Positions 32,861-41,167 of a DNA stretch of 64,000 bases are shown piece by piece. The position numbers were made by a program, and so were the translations under genes. This stretch comes from Henriciella barbarensis (GTDB lineage: Bacteria; Pseudomonadota; Alphaproteobacteria; Caulobacterales; Hyphomonadaceae), in contig NZ_QWGB01000005.1 in NCBI RefSeq assembly GCF_003576345.1, positions 620,001 through 684,000 on the forward strand, written 5' to 3'. The notes beneath the pieces were generated by a model. It was not told the origin of the DNA, ran no database searches, and saw only the letters and a program-made list of their open reading frames with translations. Every line of letters begins with the position of its first letter. The first letter of the stretch is position 1.

Positions 32861-34717
32861 ATGGCTGACGGTCAGGCATTGCCGCCATTTCGCCCCCTGC
32901 CGCAAAAAGAGCCGGACATCGAAATGGTCCGCAAGGATGACGGCACCATCTATCTGACGCCCCGCCAGTCGCCCGGCGATCGGCCGAAGACGATCCCGCA
33001 CTGCCTTGATGAGCGCGCCGCTCAGCATCCGGACCGCCCGTGGCTGAAGCAGCGCGATCCGGAAACGGATCAGTGGCGGACTGTTACCTACGCGCAAGGC
33101 AAGAAGAAGGTCGATGCGCTGGCGCAGGCTTTCCTGAACATGGGCGCAGGGCCGGACGCGCCGGTCATGATCCTGTCGGGCAATTCAATCGAAAGCGCTC
33201 TGGTCATCATGGCAGCGCAGAAGATCGGCGCACCTGCGGCCCCGATCTCGGTTCCCTATTCAACCATGTCGACCGATTTCAACAAGCTGAAACATTGTTT
33301 CGGCGCTGTGCAGCCGAAGGCGATCTTCGTGCAGGATGCGGCGACATTTAAGAATGCGCTCGGCGCGCTGGGCGACCATGGCTGCACGGTCTTTGCCAAG
33401 ACCGGTACGACGAATGAAATCCAGTCTTTTGACACGCTGGCAGAGACCAAGCCGACCCCGGCGGTCGATGAGGCCATGTCTAAGCTGAACGATGACAGCA
33501 TCGGCAAATACCTCTTCACCTCCGGCTCAACCGGCATGCCGAAGCCAGTGCCGACCACGCAGGGGGCCATGTGTTCAATGCTCGCGGGACAGGAAGGCCT
33601 CCGCGATGATGAGCGCGACCCCGATTATGATCCGGACGAGGTCAACCAGGTGCTCGACTGGCTGCCATGGAACCACATTTCCGGGTCCAATGTGAACTTT
33701 AATGGCGCGCTTTGGAATGGCGCGACCTTCTGGATCGATGGCGGCAAGCCGACGCCGGACCTGTTCGGTGAAACGATCCGCAATATCCGTGAAGTCAGCC
33801 CGACAACTTTCGGTACAGCGCCGATTGCCCTGTCCATGCTGGCCGATGCGATGGAGCAGGATGACGACCTGCTGGAAGCCTTCTTCAAGAATATGCGGAG
33901 CATCGGCTATGGCGGCGCGACGCTTTCGGATGACCTCTATGACAGGCTGCAAGCGCTCGCCATCAAGGCGACTGGCAAGCGCATCCCAATCGTGACCATG
34001 TATGGCGCGACCGAGACGCAGGGCATCACTGTGGTGCACTGGGTGGTCGAGCGGGTTGGCCTGATCGGCCTGCCGCTGCCGGGCATGACGCTGAAACTGG
34101 TGCCAAACGGAGCAAAGCTGGAAGTGCGCGTGAAGGGCCCCAGCGTAATGCCTGGCTATCTCAATATGCCCGACAAGAATGCGGAAGTGTTCGACGATGA
34201 AGGCTTCTACAAGCTCGGCGACGCCGCAATCATGGTCGACGAGGATGACCCCAATAAGGGCATTGTCTTTGATGGCCGCGTCGGTGAGGATTTCAAGCTT
34301 TCGACCGGCACATGGGTGTCGGTTGGCACGCTGCGACCCGACCTGGTGGCAGCCTGCTCTCCGCTTGTCTTCGATGCGGTGATTGCCGGGCAGGACAAGG
34401 ATTTTGCCGCCGCGCTCTTCTGGCCGGCACAGGCGACATTCATGTCCTATGTGAAAAAGGCTGAAGGCGACGCGCCAAAGGCCCTCGCGCAGCTGACCGC
34501 AGACCTCACCGAAAAGGTGAAGGCGTTCAATGCCGGTGAGAAAGGCTCCTCGCGCAAGGTCCGGCGTTTTACCGTGATGACCGAGCCGCCATCCATCGAT
34601 GCGGGCGAGATCACCGACAAGGGCTATGTGAACCAGCGCTGCGTCATCGACCGGCGCGACGATCTGGTGCGCGGCCTCTATAGTGATCCGCCCGGGCCGG
34701 GCGTCATCACCGTTTAG
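32861..34717 (+). CDS. feruloyl-CoA synthase-like AMP-binding protein
   Basis: A 618-residue ANL-family ligase of the feruloyl-CoA synthase type. The phosphate loop reads F-T-S-G-S-T-G-M-P-K-P-V near 218, with Pro in place of the usual Gly/Ala after Lys. Other motifs are M-Y-G-A-T-E-T-Q-G near 385, Y-K-L-G-D-A-A near 447, and the long C-terminal part ending P-S-I-D-A-G-E-I-T-D-K-G-Y-V-N-Q-R near 585. It would activate a hydroxycinnamate or another carboxylic acid with ATP and CoA; no hydratase/aldolase gene for ferulate breakdown is adjacent, so the substrate is uncertain. The upstream dyad suggests substrate-responsive control. Confidence 0.87.
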   Translation: MADGQALPPFRPLPQKEPDIEMVRKDDGTIYLTPRQSPGDRPKTIPHCLDERAAQHPDRPWLKQRDPETDQWRTVTYAQGKKKVDALAQAFLNMGAGPDAPVMILSGNSIESALVIMAAQKIGAPAAPISVPYSTMSTDFNKLKHCFGAVQPKAIFVQDAATFKNALGALGDHGCTVFAKTGTTNEIQSFDTLAETKPTPAVDEAMSKLNDDSIGKYLFTSGSTGMPKPVPTTQGAMCSMLAGQEGLRDDERDPDYDPDEVNQVLDWLPWNHISGSNVNFNGALWNGATFWIDGGKPTPDLFGETIRNIREVSPTTFGTAPIALSMLADAMEQDDDLLEAFFKNMRSIGYGGATLSDDLYDRLQALAIKATGKRIPIVTMYGATETQGITVVHWVVERVGLIGLPLPGMTLKLVPNGAKLEVRVKGPSVMPGYLNMPDKNAEVFDDEGFYKLGDAAIMVDEDDPNKGIVFDGRVGEDFKLSTGTWVSVGTLRPDLVAACSPLVFDAVIAGQDKDFAAALFWPAQATFMSYVKKAEGDAPKALAQLTADLTEKVKAFNAGEKGSSRKVRRFTVMTEPPSIDAGEITDKGYVNQRCVIDRRDDLVRGLYSDPPGPGVITV

Positions 34718-34764
34718 GCGTGAGCGGCGAACCAGACAGACCGGACGGGGGCAAAGGCAAGACG

Positions 34765-35628
34765 ATGTCGGGTGGCAACTGGATTGTGGCCGCCGCCTTC
34801 ATCCTTGCCCTTGTTATTACGGCTGTGCTGTTCGCCTGGCCCTCTCTGACGGGCGGACAGATCAGGGACGAAGTTACCAGTCAGTCAGAGGCCGAGGCCG
34901 CGCTTGATGAGCTTGGCGAAGCCCCTCTGACACGCGCCTATTTCAGGAAACTCGACAGCGCCTTCCCGGCAGAGGCCCGGCAGCTGCGCGAGACGCTGCT
35001 GGTCGCACTCGAACGCGGTGTTCCTGAAGGCGAGATTGGCGTCTTGCTCCTGCAGGCCGGGAGCGAGCCTCTGATGCAGAGCCTTCAACGGCTTTCCAAG
35101 GCCGATATCCGCTATGCAAACGATGTAATGGGTCTGACCCGCGCGCGGCTGGAAAACCTGTCAACATCCGGGGCGCCCTACTGCATGGGCACCGACCTCG
35201 TCGCCTATGCGGAACTTGCCGAGCAGGAGGCTTACCTGCTCTTGCAATCCTATCTTGCGCCCGGCGAGCCGCTTTACGATTATTCGGTCGAAACACTCAC
35301 CATACTGCTTGATGCTGTGATCGATGCGCGGATACGCCCACAGAACAGGGGCTACCCATCGCGCGCCGATATGAGCGCTTTGCAGACGCTGGGCACCGGC
35401 GCGCTTTTCGATAGCGACCTAACCTTGCTGCTGACAACAGAAGGCAAGAGCCGGCGGGAGATGAATGCAGCGCTGGAGACGGTGAATTTCTGCGATCTTG
35501 GTGTGCGCATGATCCAGCGTGTGGAGAATTTGCCAGAAGCGACAAAGGCGCGACTTTGGACGACCGGGCTCGATTATCTGGACCGTTACGGCATCCGGCG
35601 GATCATCTGGATGATGTCGACCTATTAG
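34765..35628 (+). CDS. membrane-anchored protein of unknown function
   Basis: A 287-residue protein with one N-terminal hydrophobic helix (about 6-27, I-V-A-A-A-F-I-L-A-L-V-I-T-A-V-L-F-A-W) and a soluble, mainly helical region after it, probably periplasmic. It has only two cysteines (G-A-P-Y-C-M near 138 and F-C-D-L near 257). No family recognised. The ATG at 34765 is used; a GTG at 34720, just 2 bases past the preceding stop, would add 15 polar residues and may be the real start. It follows the acyl-CoA synthase gene closely, so cotranscription is likely. Confidence 0.72.
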   Translation: MSGGNWIVAAAFILALVITAVLFAWPSLTGGQIRDEVTSQSEAEAALDELGEAPLTRAYFRKLDSAFPAEARQLRETLLVALERGVPEGEIGVLLLQAGSEPLMQSLQRLSKADIRYANDVMGLTRARLENLSTSGAPYCMGTDLVAYAELAEQEAYLLLQSYLAPGEPLYDYSVETLTILLDAVIDARIRPQNRGYPSRADMSALQTLGTGALFDSDLTLLLTTEGKSRREMNAALETVNFCDLGVRMIQRVENLPEATKARLWTTGLDYLDRYGIRRIIWMMSTY

Positions 35629-35699
35629 GGCCACCCATAAAAAACCCGGGCGGTGCGCGAAAAGGTGCTTCAAATTCGCGAACGACACGTCATTTTAAG

Positions 35700-36656
35700 A
35701 TGATGGCCCTAGACGAAACCCTGCGCACCTTTCTGGACCGCTTCAAGCTTCCCGATTTTTCCAAGCTGGATCTGGTCCAGTCGACGGACAGACTGCGCAA
35801 CAGCTTTTACCGGGCAAGCAGGTCGGTGGAGCGCGATGCGCCGGAACTTGCCGACATTTCCACCCTGGCAGTCGATGGCGCAGACGGACCGCTCAAGGCA
35901 CGGCTCTATACCCCTCTTGGCGCCGGCATCGGCCCGGGGCCGGGCATCCTGTTTTTCCATGGCGGCGGCTTCGTGCTCGGTGACCTCGACAGCCATGACA
36001 TGATCTGCCGGAGGCTGGCGGCAGGCTCGCGGTGCCGCGTGCTGTCCGTTCACTACCGGCTGGCACCGGAGCACCCCTTTCCAGCGGCGCACGAAGACGC
36101 GATGGCGATCTGGAACTGGGCCACGCAGCGCACGGACTTGTTGAAAATGGATCCCGAGCGACTGTGCGTGGCAGGCGATAGCGCAGGTGGCAACTTGGCG
36201 GCCTATCTCTGTCAGGAACTGAACCGGCAGGGAGAACCCGCGCCTTCGTTTCAGCTTCTGCTTTACCCGCTTGTCCAGTTCGTCGACATCAGAACCAAGA
36301 AACTGACCTTTCAGGAAGGCTTCTTCCTTTCAGAGCGGCTGTTTGACTATTTCCGCGACGCCTACATTCAGGCCGAAAGCGACCGGATGGACAGGAAAGT
36401 CTCTCCGCTATTTGCGCCGGACGATGATTTCTACGGTCTGCCACCTGCGCATGTCGTTCTGTGTGGCTGGGACCCTCTGAAGGACGAGGGGCGCGCCTAT
36501 GCCAGCAAGCTGGCGGCCCATGGCGTACCGGTCACGATCCGCGAACACCCCGGCATGGTCCATGGCTTCATGAACCTCACCGCCGTTTCGCCGCCAGCGC
36601 GTGATGCCATCCACGAAGCAGGCGAAACGGTGGGGCGGGCACTCGGCGCGATTTAG
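35700..36656 (+). CDS. alpha/beta hydrolase, HSL-like esterase/lipase
   Basis: A 318-residue esterase of the hormone-sensitive lipase group. The oxyanion motif F-H-G-G-G-F-V-L-G is near 93, the nucleophile elbow G-D-S-A-G-G near 161, and the acid/base part is D-P-L-K-D-E-G near 258 and H-G-F-M near 291. It would act on short acyl esters in the cytoplasm. Two ATG codons in tandem (35700, 35703) precede A-L-D-E-T; neither has a strong ribosome site. The gene follows the unknown membrane protein by 71 bases on the same strand. Confidence 0.9.
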   Translation: MMALDETLRTFLDRFKLPDFSKLDLVQSTDRLRNSFYRASRSVERDAPELADISTLAVDGADGPLKARLYTPLGAGIGPGPGILFFHGGGFVLGDLDSHDMICRRLAAGSRCRVLSVHYRLAPEHPFPAAHEDAMAIWNWATQRTDLLKMDPERLCVAGDSAGGNLAAYLCQELNRQGEPAPSFQLLLYPLVQFVDIRTKKLTFQEGFFLSERLFDYFRDAYIQAESDRMDRKVSPLFAPDDDFYGLPPAHVVLCGWDPLKDEGRAYASKLAAHGVPVTIREHPGMVHGFMNLTAVSPPARDAIHEAGETVGRALGAI

Positions 36657-36705
36657 ATCAAACCGCTCGCCATTCGGCTCGATTCACTTTATTTGCGTCC
36701 TTCAT

Positions 36706-36912
36706 ATGAAGACTCCGTGGTCCAATTCGTCCCGGCCGCTAACCGTGCTGACACTGGCAATATTTGCCGGCACGCCCCTGCTTTCGGCATGCGACCGGCA
36801 ACAAGAGCACCTCGACCGCGTTCAGGATATTGCTGAAGGTGTCAGCGAACAGGTGAACAGCCTTCAGGCTGACGACGAAGAGGAGAGTGCAGAAGATGGC
36901 AACGACAACTGA
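36706..36912 (+). CDS. small acidic lipoprotein
   Basis: A 68-residue protein with a lipoprotein signal; the lipobox L-L-S-A-C puts the lipidated cysteine at residue 29. The mature part of about 40 residues is a helical, very acidic tail. No family recognised. The frame is open 35 codons upstream into the esterase gene, but the signal peptide defines the start. Its 3' end overlaps the following 40-residue membrane gene by 17 bases. Confidence 0.65.
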   Translation: MKTPWSNSSRPLTVLTLAIFAGTPLLSACDRQQEHLDRVQDIAEGVSEQVNSLQADDEEESAEDGNDN

Positions 36913-37018
36913 GCGCACTGCACGGCGCCACCACGGCGGACAGATTGGACTCTTCGTACTCCTCTCAGTCATTACCGCGTCCAGCGCGCTGGCTCTCATT
37001 CAGGTTCTGGGTCTCTAG
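36896..37018 (+). CDS. 40-residue single-helix membrane protein
   Basis: A short frame with a polar, basic N-terminal third (A-T-T-T-E-R-T-A-R-R-H-H) and a hydrophobic helix to the end (G-L-F-V-L-L-S-V-I-T-A-S-S-A-L-A-L-I). AGGAGAG stands 9 bases before the ATG. It overlaps the lipoprotein gene in a different frame, which argues for translational coupling. No family recognised; the short size makes the call uncertain. Confidence 0.5.
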   Translation: MATTTERTARRHHGGQIGLFVLLSVITASSALALIQVLGL

Positions 37019-37093
37019 TCTTCGGCAAACGACTTTTCGTTTCGCATGCGGAATAAACGCACAATCTGCCGTGGGCGGATCAAGGTTTATGTG

Positions 37094-37108
37094 TTAACAA
37101 AACCTTAA
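37094..37108. promoter_or_regulatory. CtrA-type box TTAA-N7-TTAA
   Basis: TTAA-CAAAACC-TTAA matches the full CtrA consensus (two TTAA half-sites with 7 bases between). It lies 65 bases upstream of the DUF2333-like gene in an AT-rich region. CtrA is the cell-cycle response regulator of many alphaproteobacteria. Confidence 0.55.
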
Positions 37109-37172
37109 TCCAAAAAGCTGCAGCATTTGATCAGTACGCGCTGCAGCGAGCCACGACCGGATCAGCGCCCGC

Positions 37173-38222
37173 ATGAACAACGTCGAAAAGCTTCCAGTAA
37201 AAGCCCGCGAAGACGGGCTTGCTGTAACGCTGATCGGAACGGACCTGCCGGACTCCTATCTCGAAGAAGCCGAACCGTCGCCGCTGATGCAAACGGCGGA
37301 ATGGTGGTGGGGCCGCGGCATCAAAGCCTTGAAGGTACTGGGCCTTCTGGCGATTGCCGCTTTCTATCCGACGCTTGTTGCAGGCTCGCATGACATCAAG
37401 GATGAGCCCGTCGTCCTGTCAGCCGAACGCCCCTGGACCTCTCCAGAAACCGGCATCATCATTACGATGATTGGCCGCGAAATCGCTGGGCCGGGCTGGG
37501 CCAATGACCGGCCGGGCTGGCATCCGCAGGCCCGTCTGACGGGGCTTCCCGCCTGGCAGGAGGCGTTATCCTCTTCAATGAGTGAATATACGCGGCTGAT
37601 GTCGATGCAGGCGAAGACGCCGCGCGGGACAGCAGACCCCGACCTTTCGGCCGCCGCACGTTTGCTTGTCGTCGATCCGCAACTTGAACAGACGCCGCGA
37701 CTTGCCGCAGCTGCGGAGGCCCTTGCGCGTTATGAAGGCCGACTGGAGCGCGACCTCGCATCCGACGCGACCGGTTTTGAAAACCTTCTCGACAAGCTCG
37801 GCCTGATGGCGAGCTGGTCCGACATTTCGGTGGCAGAACTTGGTGAGCAGTCGAATTTGCGCGATGGCTGGCCCGCATCCGAAGCAGACGTCCAGGCATT
37901 CTATGCCGCTCGCGCCCGCGCACAGCTTGCCAGCCAACTGATCACGGCAAGCCTTAACGCCGAACCGGACACACTCGTCAGCGAAGCGGTCCAATCGCGG
38001 ATCGACAGGCTCGTTGCAGCTTGGCGTAAAGCCGCAACACTCGACCCTCTACTTGTGTCGAACCAGTCTGGCGATGCGCGCCTTATGGCAGATCATCTCG
38101 CGATGATGGCGTTCTATATCAGTGAAGCGGGACGGGCGACACGTGACCTTGGGGGCGCAATTATCATTGACGCTGAAGAACGCGCTGAAGCTGCGCGAAC
38201 GGGTGCGCCAGCCGCGCAATAG
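37173..38222 (+). CDS. DUF2333-like membrane-anchored protein
   Basis: A 349-residue protein with a polar N-terminus of about 45 residues, one membrane helix (about 53-71, L-K-V-L-G-L-L-A-I-A-A-F-Y-P-T-L-V) and a helical soluble domain. The segment G-W-A-N-D-R-P-G-W-H-P-Q-A-R-L and the following A-D-P-D-L-S-A-A-A-R-L-L recall DUF2333; this match is by eye. Function unknown. The perfect CtrA-type box 65 bases upstream suggests cell-cycle-dependent expression. Confidence 0.72.
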   Translation: MNNVEKLPVKAREDGLAVTLIGTDLPDSYLEEAEPSPLMQTAEWWWGRGIKALKVLGLLAIAAFYPTLVAGSHDIKDEPVVLSAERPWTSPETGIIITMIGREIAGPGWANDRPGWHPQARLTGLPAWQEALSSSMSEYTRLMSMQAKTPRGTADPDLSAAARLLVVDPQLEQTPRLAAAAEALARYEGRLERDLASDATGFENLLDKLGLMASWSDISVAELGEQSNLRDGWPASEADVQAFYAARARAQLASQLITASLNAEPDTLVSEAVQSRIDRLVAAWRKAATLDPLLVSNQSGDARLMADHLAMMAFYISEAGRATRDLGGAIIIDAEERAEAARTGAPAAQ

Positions 38223-38324
38223 TCTCTGACGCGCCGTATAGCGCACGGTGCTACACGGCTTGAAACAGGCGGCATGGACGTCCATCTCATTGGCGTTAGC
38301 AGACAAGAGAGTGCCGGACCTTCG

Positions 38325-38912
38325 ATGTTCATACAGACTGAGCCCACGCCAAACCCCGACACGATCAAATTCATTCCCGGCGAGACCGTTGCCGGCCCTG
38401 TCGGTCCCTTCGATTTCGCCAGCGTTGAAGAAGCAGGTTCGAGCCCGCTCGCGCAGACTGTTTTCAATGTCGATGGTGTGACCCGCGTCTTTCTGGGCCC
38501 CGACTTCCTGTCTGTCTCGAAGGCCGAAGACTCTGACTGGAAACATCTTCGACCGATGGTCCTGGCGGCTATCATGGACCATTATGTCGCCGGCCTTCCT
38601 GTATTGAGCGATGGCGGCGCTGCGCCACAAGTCGACGCCAATGCGACCACAGCAGACGATTATGAAGGCGAAACTGCTGAGATTGTCGGCGAGATCCTCG
38701 AACTGATCGAGACGCGTGTTCGCCCTGCTGTTGCCCAGGATGGCGGCGACATTACCTTTCAGCGCTTCGACGCCGATACCGGCATCGTCCATCTTGCCAT
38801 GCGGGGCGCCTGTGCAGGCTGCCCATCGTCTACGATGACGCTGAAGCAGGGTATCGAGAACATGCTGAAGGCCTATGTGCCTGAAGTGAATGCGGCCGAA
38901 GCCGCGCTGTAG
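38325..38912 (+). CDS. NifU-like Fe-S cluster carrier (Nfu)
   Basis: A 195-residue protein with the two domains of Nfu-type carriers: Nfu_N (1-88, starting F-I-Q-T-E-P-T-P-N-P-D-T-I-K-F) and a NifU C-terminal domain (about 115-180) with the cluster-binding C-A-G-C (Cys163, Cys166). It would deliver [4Fe-4S] clusters to target proteins in the cytosol; MiaB downstream is a plausible client. The frame opens 17 codons earlier, but the ATG at 38325 begins the conserved domain. It precedes the nitroreductase gene by 28 bases. Confidence 0.92.
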   Translation: MFIQTEPTPNPDTIKFIPGETVAGPVGPFDFASVEEAGSSPLAQTVFNVDGVTRVFLGPDFLSVSKAEDSDWKHLRPMVLAAIMDHYVAGLPVLSDGGAAPQVDANATTADDYEGETAEIVGEILELIETRVRPAVAQDGGDITFQRFDADTGIVHLAMRGACAGCPSSTMTLKQGIENMLKAYVPEVNAAEAAL

Positions 38913-38940
38913 ACTTTCACGATCAAGGAGTTTCCCCACC

Positions 38941-39543
38941 ATGTCTGACCCGGTCAATGATTACGCACTGGACCTTATCTGGCGGGAGGGGCGATCCTAT
39001 AATGGTTGGCACGACAAGGATGTCCCGGAGACGCTGATCCGCGCCGTTTATGACCTTGCAAAGATGGGCGCCACCAGCGCCAATTGCTGCCCGTCCCGTT
39101 TCGTTTTCATTCGCACCGAAGAGGCCAAGGCGCGCCTCAAGCCGCACCTCATGGAAGGCAATGTCGACAAGACGCTGAGTGCCCCGTGGGTGTGTATCGT
39201 TGCGAACGACTTCATGTTCCATGAGAAGATCCCGCAGCTTTTCCCGCATAATCCCGGCGCAAAGGACTGGTTTTCCGATGCGCATGCGCGAGAGGAACAT
39301 GCCATGCGCAATGGCTCCCTCCAGGGCGCCTATCTCATGATGGCCGCACGTGCGCTCGGTCTCGACTGTGCGCCAATGTCTGGCTTTAACCAGGACGGCG
39401 TCGATCTCGAATTTTTCGCCGACAAGGATGAGACCCATCACTGGCGCTCAAACTTTCTCTGTGCCATCGGCCACGGTGATGACAGCACCATCTTTGACCG
39501 CAGTCCGCGCCTCAGCTTTGATGAGGCCTGCAAGATCCTCTAG
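38941..39543 (+). CDS. RutE/HadB-like nitroreductase family protein
   Basis: A 200-residue flavoprotein-fold enzyme. It matches the malonic semialdehyde reductase (RutE) group: M-G-A-T-S-A-N-C-C-P-S-R-F near 42, N-G-S-L-Q-G-A-Y-L-M-M-A-A-R-A-L-G-L-D near 123 and P-M-S-G-F near 143. The nitroreductase fold binds FMN and uses NAD(P)H. No other rut genes are near, so the substrate is probably not set by pyrimidine breakdown. AAGGAG lies 9 bases before the ATG. It starts the run nitroreductase-tsaB-rimI-fur. Confidence 0.88.
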   Translation: MSDPVNDYALDLIWREGRSYNGWHDKDVPETLIRAVYDLAKMGATSANCCPSRFVFIRTEEAKARLKPHLMEGNVDKTLSAPWVCIVANDFMFHEKIPQLFPHNPGAKDWFSDAHAREEHAMRNGSLQGAYLMMAARALGLDCAPMSGFNQDGVDLEFFADKDETHHWRSNFLCAIGHGDDSTIFDRSPRLSFDEACKIL

Positions 39544-39558
39544 GCGGGGCATTTTTCC

Positions 39559-40206
39559 ATGCTGACGCTCGGCATCAACACGTCAGGCCCGGCTTGCGAC
39601 GTCGCGGTTTTGAGAGATGGGGCGTGCCTCTCGGAACGGCATGAGGAGATGGTGCGCGGACAGGATGCGCGTCTGCCTGCTATCGTGGCTGCATGCCTGG
39701 ATGATGCTGGCTGCACGCTTCAGGACGTGGACCGGATTGGTGTCGTCACCGGCCCCGGCAGCTTTACCGGCATTCGCGTTGGAGTCGCCTTTGCGCGCGG
39801 GCTCTCATTGGCGCTGAAAGTGCCGTGTATTGGCGTGACGGCACTGGAAGCGGCACTGCCGGCCGGGCAGCAAGGCTCTGCAATTGTGGCGCTCCCCGCC
39901 AAGAGACGCCCGCCTGATCTTTCATACTGGGTACAGCGGTTCCGCACGGGCGCGGCGACGGGGGCGCCTGAAGAACTTGGCCTTGACGAGCTTAAAGCCG
40001 AGCTCAACGCCCATCCACACTTCGTCTATGGCGAGACCGATGGCCCGCTGGGCGGGGCGCTTGAAGGGATTGAAATCCACAAGGCGCACCCGAGTGCGCG
40101 TCGCACGGCCGAGTTTGCCGCTGATGCCAACAATGCCTCAACCATCGCACGCCCCATCTATGTGAGAGCGCCGGACGCCGCCCTGCCGGGCGGGCGCAAG
40201 CCCTGA
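39559..40206 (+). CDS. tsaB: tRNA threonylcarbamoyladenosine biosynthesis protein TsaB
   Basis: A 215-residue ASKHA-fold protein, the usual length for TsaB. It begins L-T-L-G-I-N-T-S-G-P-A and has T-G-P-G-S-F-T-G-I-R-V-G-V-A-F-A-R-G near 70, the most conserved TsaB segment. TsaB forms the TsaB-TsaD-TsaE complex that places t6A at position 37 of ANN-decoding tRNAs. Its stop shares a base with the rimI start (TGATG), so translation is coupled. The tsaB-rimI pairing is common in bacteria. Confidence 0.94.
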   Translation: MLTLGINTSGPACDVAVLRDGACLSERHEEMVRGQDARLPAIVAACLDDAGCTLQDVDRIGVVTGPGSFTGIRVGVAFARGLSLALKVPCIGVTALEAALPAGQQGSAIVALPAKRRPPDLSYWVQRFRTGAATGAPEELGLDELKAELNAHPHFVYGETDGPLGGALEGIEIHKAHPSARRTAEFAADANNASTIARPIYVRAPDAALPGGRKP

Positions 40207-40694
40207 TGGCCGCCAGCGGCGCCATCACGATCCTGAACGAAGAAGATTCAGCGCGCGCGGCCATGCTGCATGCCCTCTGTTTCGACGCGGCTGGCCAATG
40301 GAGTGCCCGGTCAATGCGCGAGACATTAAGCGCGCAGACGACGCTTGCACTTGGGCATGGAGATGGGGATCAGTTGAACGGGCTGCTCCTCATTCAGCGC
40401 ATCCCGCCCGACGCAGAAATCCTGACCATCTGCGTGCACCCGAACAAACGCCGGGATGGCATCGCGCAGAAGCTCTTCAATCATTCAGCCACACTACTTG
40501 GTCCCTATGGCATCGACCGGCTGATGCTTGATGTTGCTGACGACAATCTTCCCGCTATCTCTTTCTATGAACGCAATGAATTCCGGCGTGATGGTCGTCG
40601 CAAGGCCTATTACCGGCGCGAAGACGGCGCTGCTGCAGATGCGGTGCTAATGTCGCGCCCACTCGCTGGACACACGAACAAATCGGGGGCATGA
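40206..40694 (+). CDS. rimI: ribosomal-protein-alanine N-acetyltransferase-like GNAT
   Basis: A 162-residue GNAT protein. The acetyl-CoA loop is R-R-D-G-I-A-Q-K-L-F near 80 and the late D-N-L-P-A-I-S-F-Y-E-R-N-E-F-R-R-D-G-R-R is the RimI signature. It probably acetylates the N-terminal alanine of ribosomal protein S18 and possibly other proteins. The conserved pairing with tsaB supports the call. It overlaps tsaB by one base and is followed by fur 7 bases later. Confidence 0.9.
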   Translation: MAASGAITILNEEDSARAAMLHALCFDAAGQWSARSMRETLSAQTTLALGHGDGDQLNGLLLIQRIPPDAEILTICVHPNKRRDGIAQKLFNHSATLLGPYGIDRLMLDVADDNLPAISFYERNEFRRDGRRKAYYRREDGAAADAVLMSRPLAGHTNKSGA

Positions 40695-40701
40695 ACAGGC
40701 C

Positions 40702-41121
40702 ATGGATCGTCTCGAAAAGCTTTGCACCGAAAAAGGGCTCCGGATGACCGAGCAGCGCCGCACGATCGCGCGCGTACTGTCCTCGTCCGATGACCATCCC
40801 GATGCAGAAGAGCTGCATCGCCGGGCCAACGCGCTCGACAATTCCATTTCGCTGGCGACCGTCTACCGAACAGTGAAGCTGTTTGAGGAAAGCGGCATCA
40901 TCGAGCGTCACGAGTTCCGTGACGGGCGTGCCCGTTTCGAGGAAGTCCCCGAAGAGCATCACGATCACCTGATTGATGTGAAGAGCGGTGACGTTGTCGA
41001 GTTTCACTCTGAAGAGATCGAACGCCTTCAGGTCGAGATTGCTGAGCGCCTTGGCTACAGGCTGGTCGATCACCGGCTGGAGCTCTATGGCGTGCCGCTG
41101 AAAACAGACCAGTCCAACTAA
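40702..41121 (+). CDS. fur: Fur-family metal-responsive regulator
   Basis: A 139-residue FUR-type regulator. The winged helix (about 1-80) includes G-L-R-M-T-E-Q-R-R and the recognition helix [12 protein letters not shown]. The dimer domain has the metal motif E-H-H-D-H-L-I-D near 87. In alphaproteobacteria the fold may sense iron (Fur) or manganese (Mur); the two cannot be separated here. The usual C-terminal CxxC structural zinc motif is absent, which is common in the class. The conserved position between rimI and miaB supports the call. Confidence 0.92.
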   Translation: MDRLEKLCTEKGLRMTEQRRTIARVLSSSDDHPDAEELHRRANALDNSISLATVYRTVKLFEESGIIERHEFRDGRARFEEVPEEHHDHLIDVKSGDVVEFHSEEIERLQVEIAERLGYRLVDHRLELYGVPLKTDQSN

Positions 41122-41167
41122 CTCCCGAGGCTGGCCCCAACGCCTGTTTTGTTGCATAAGCCCGCGG

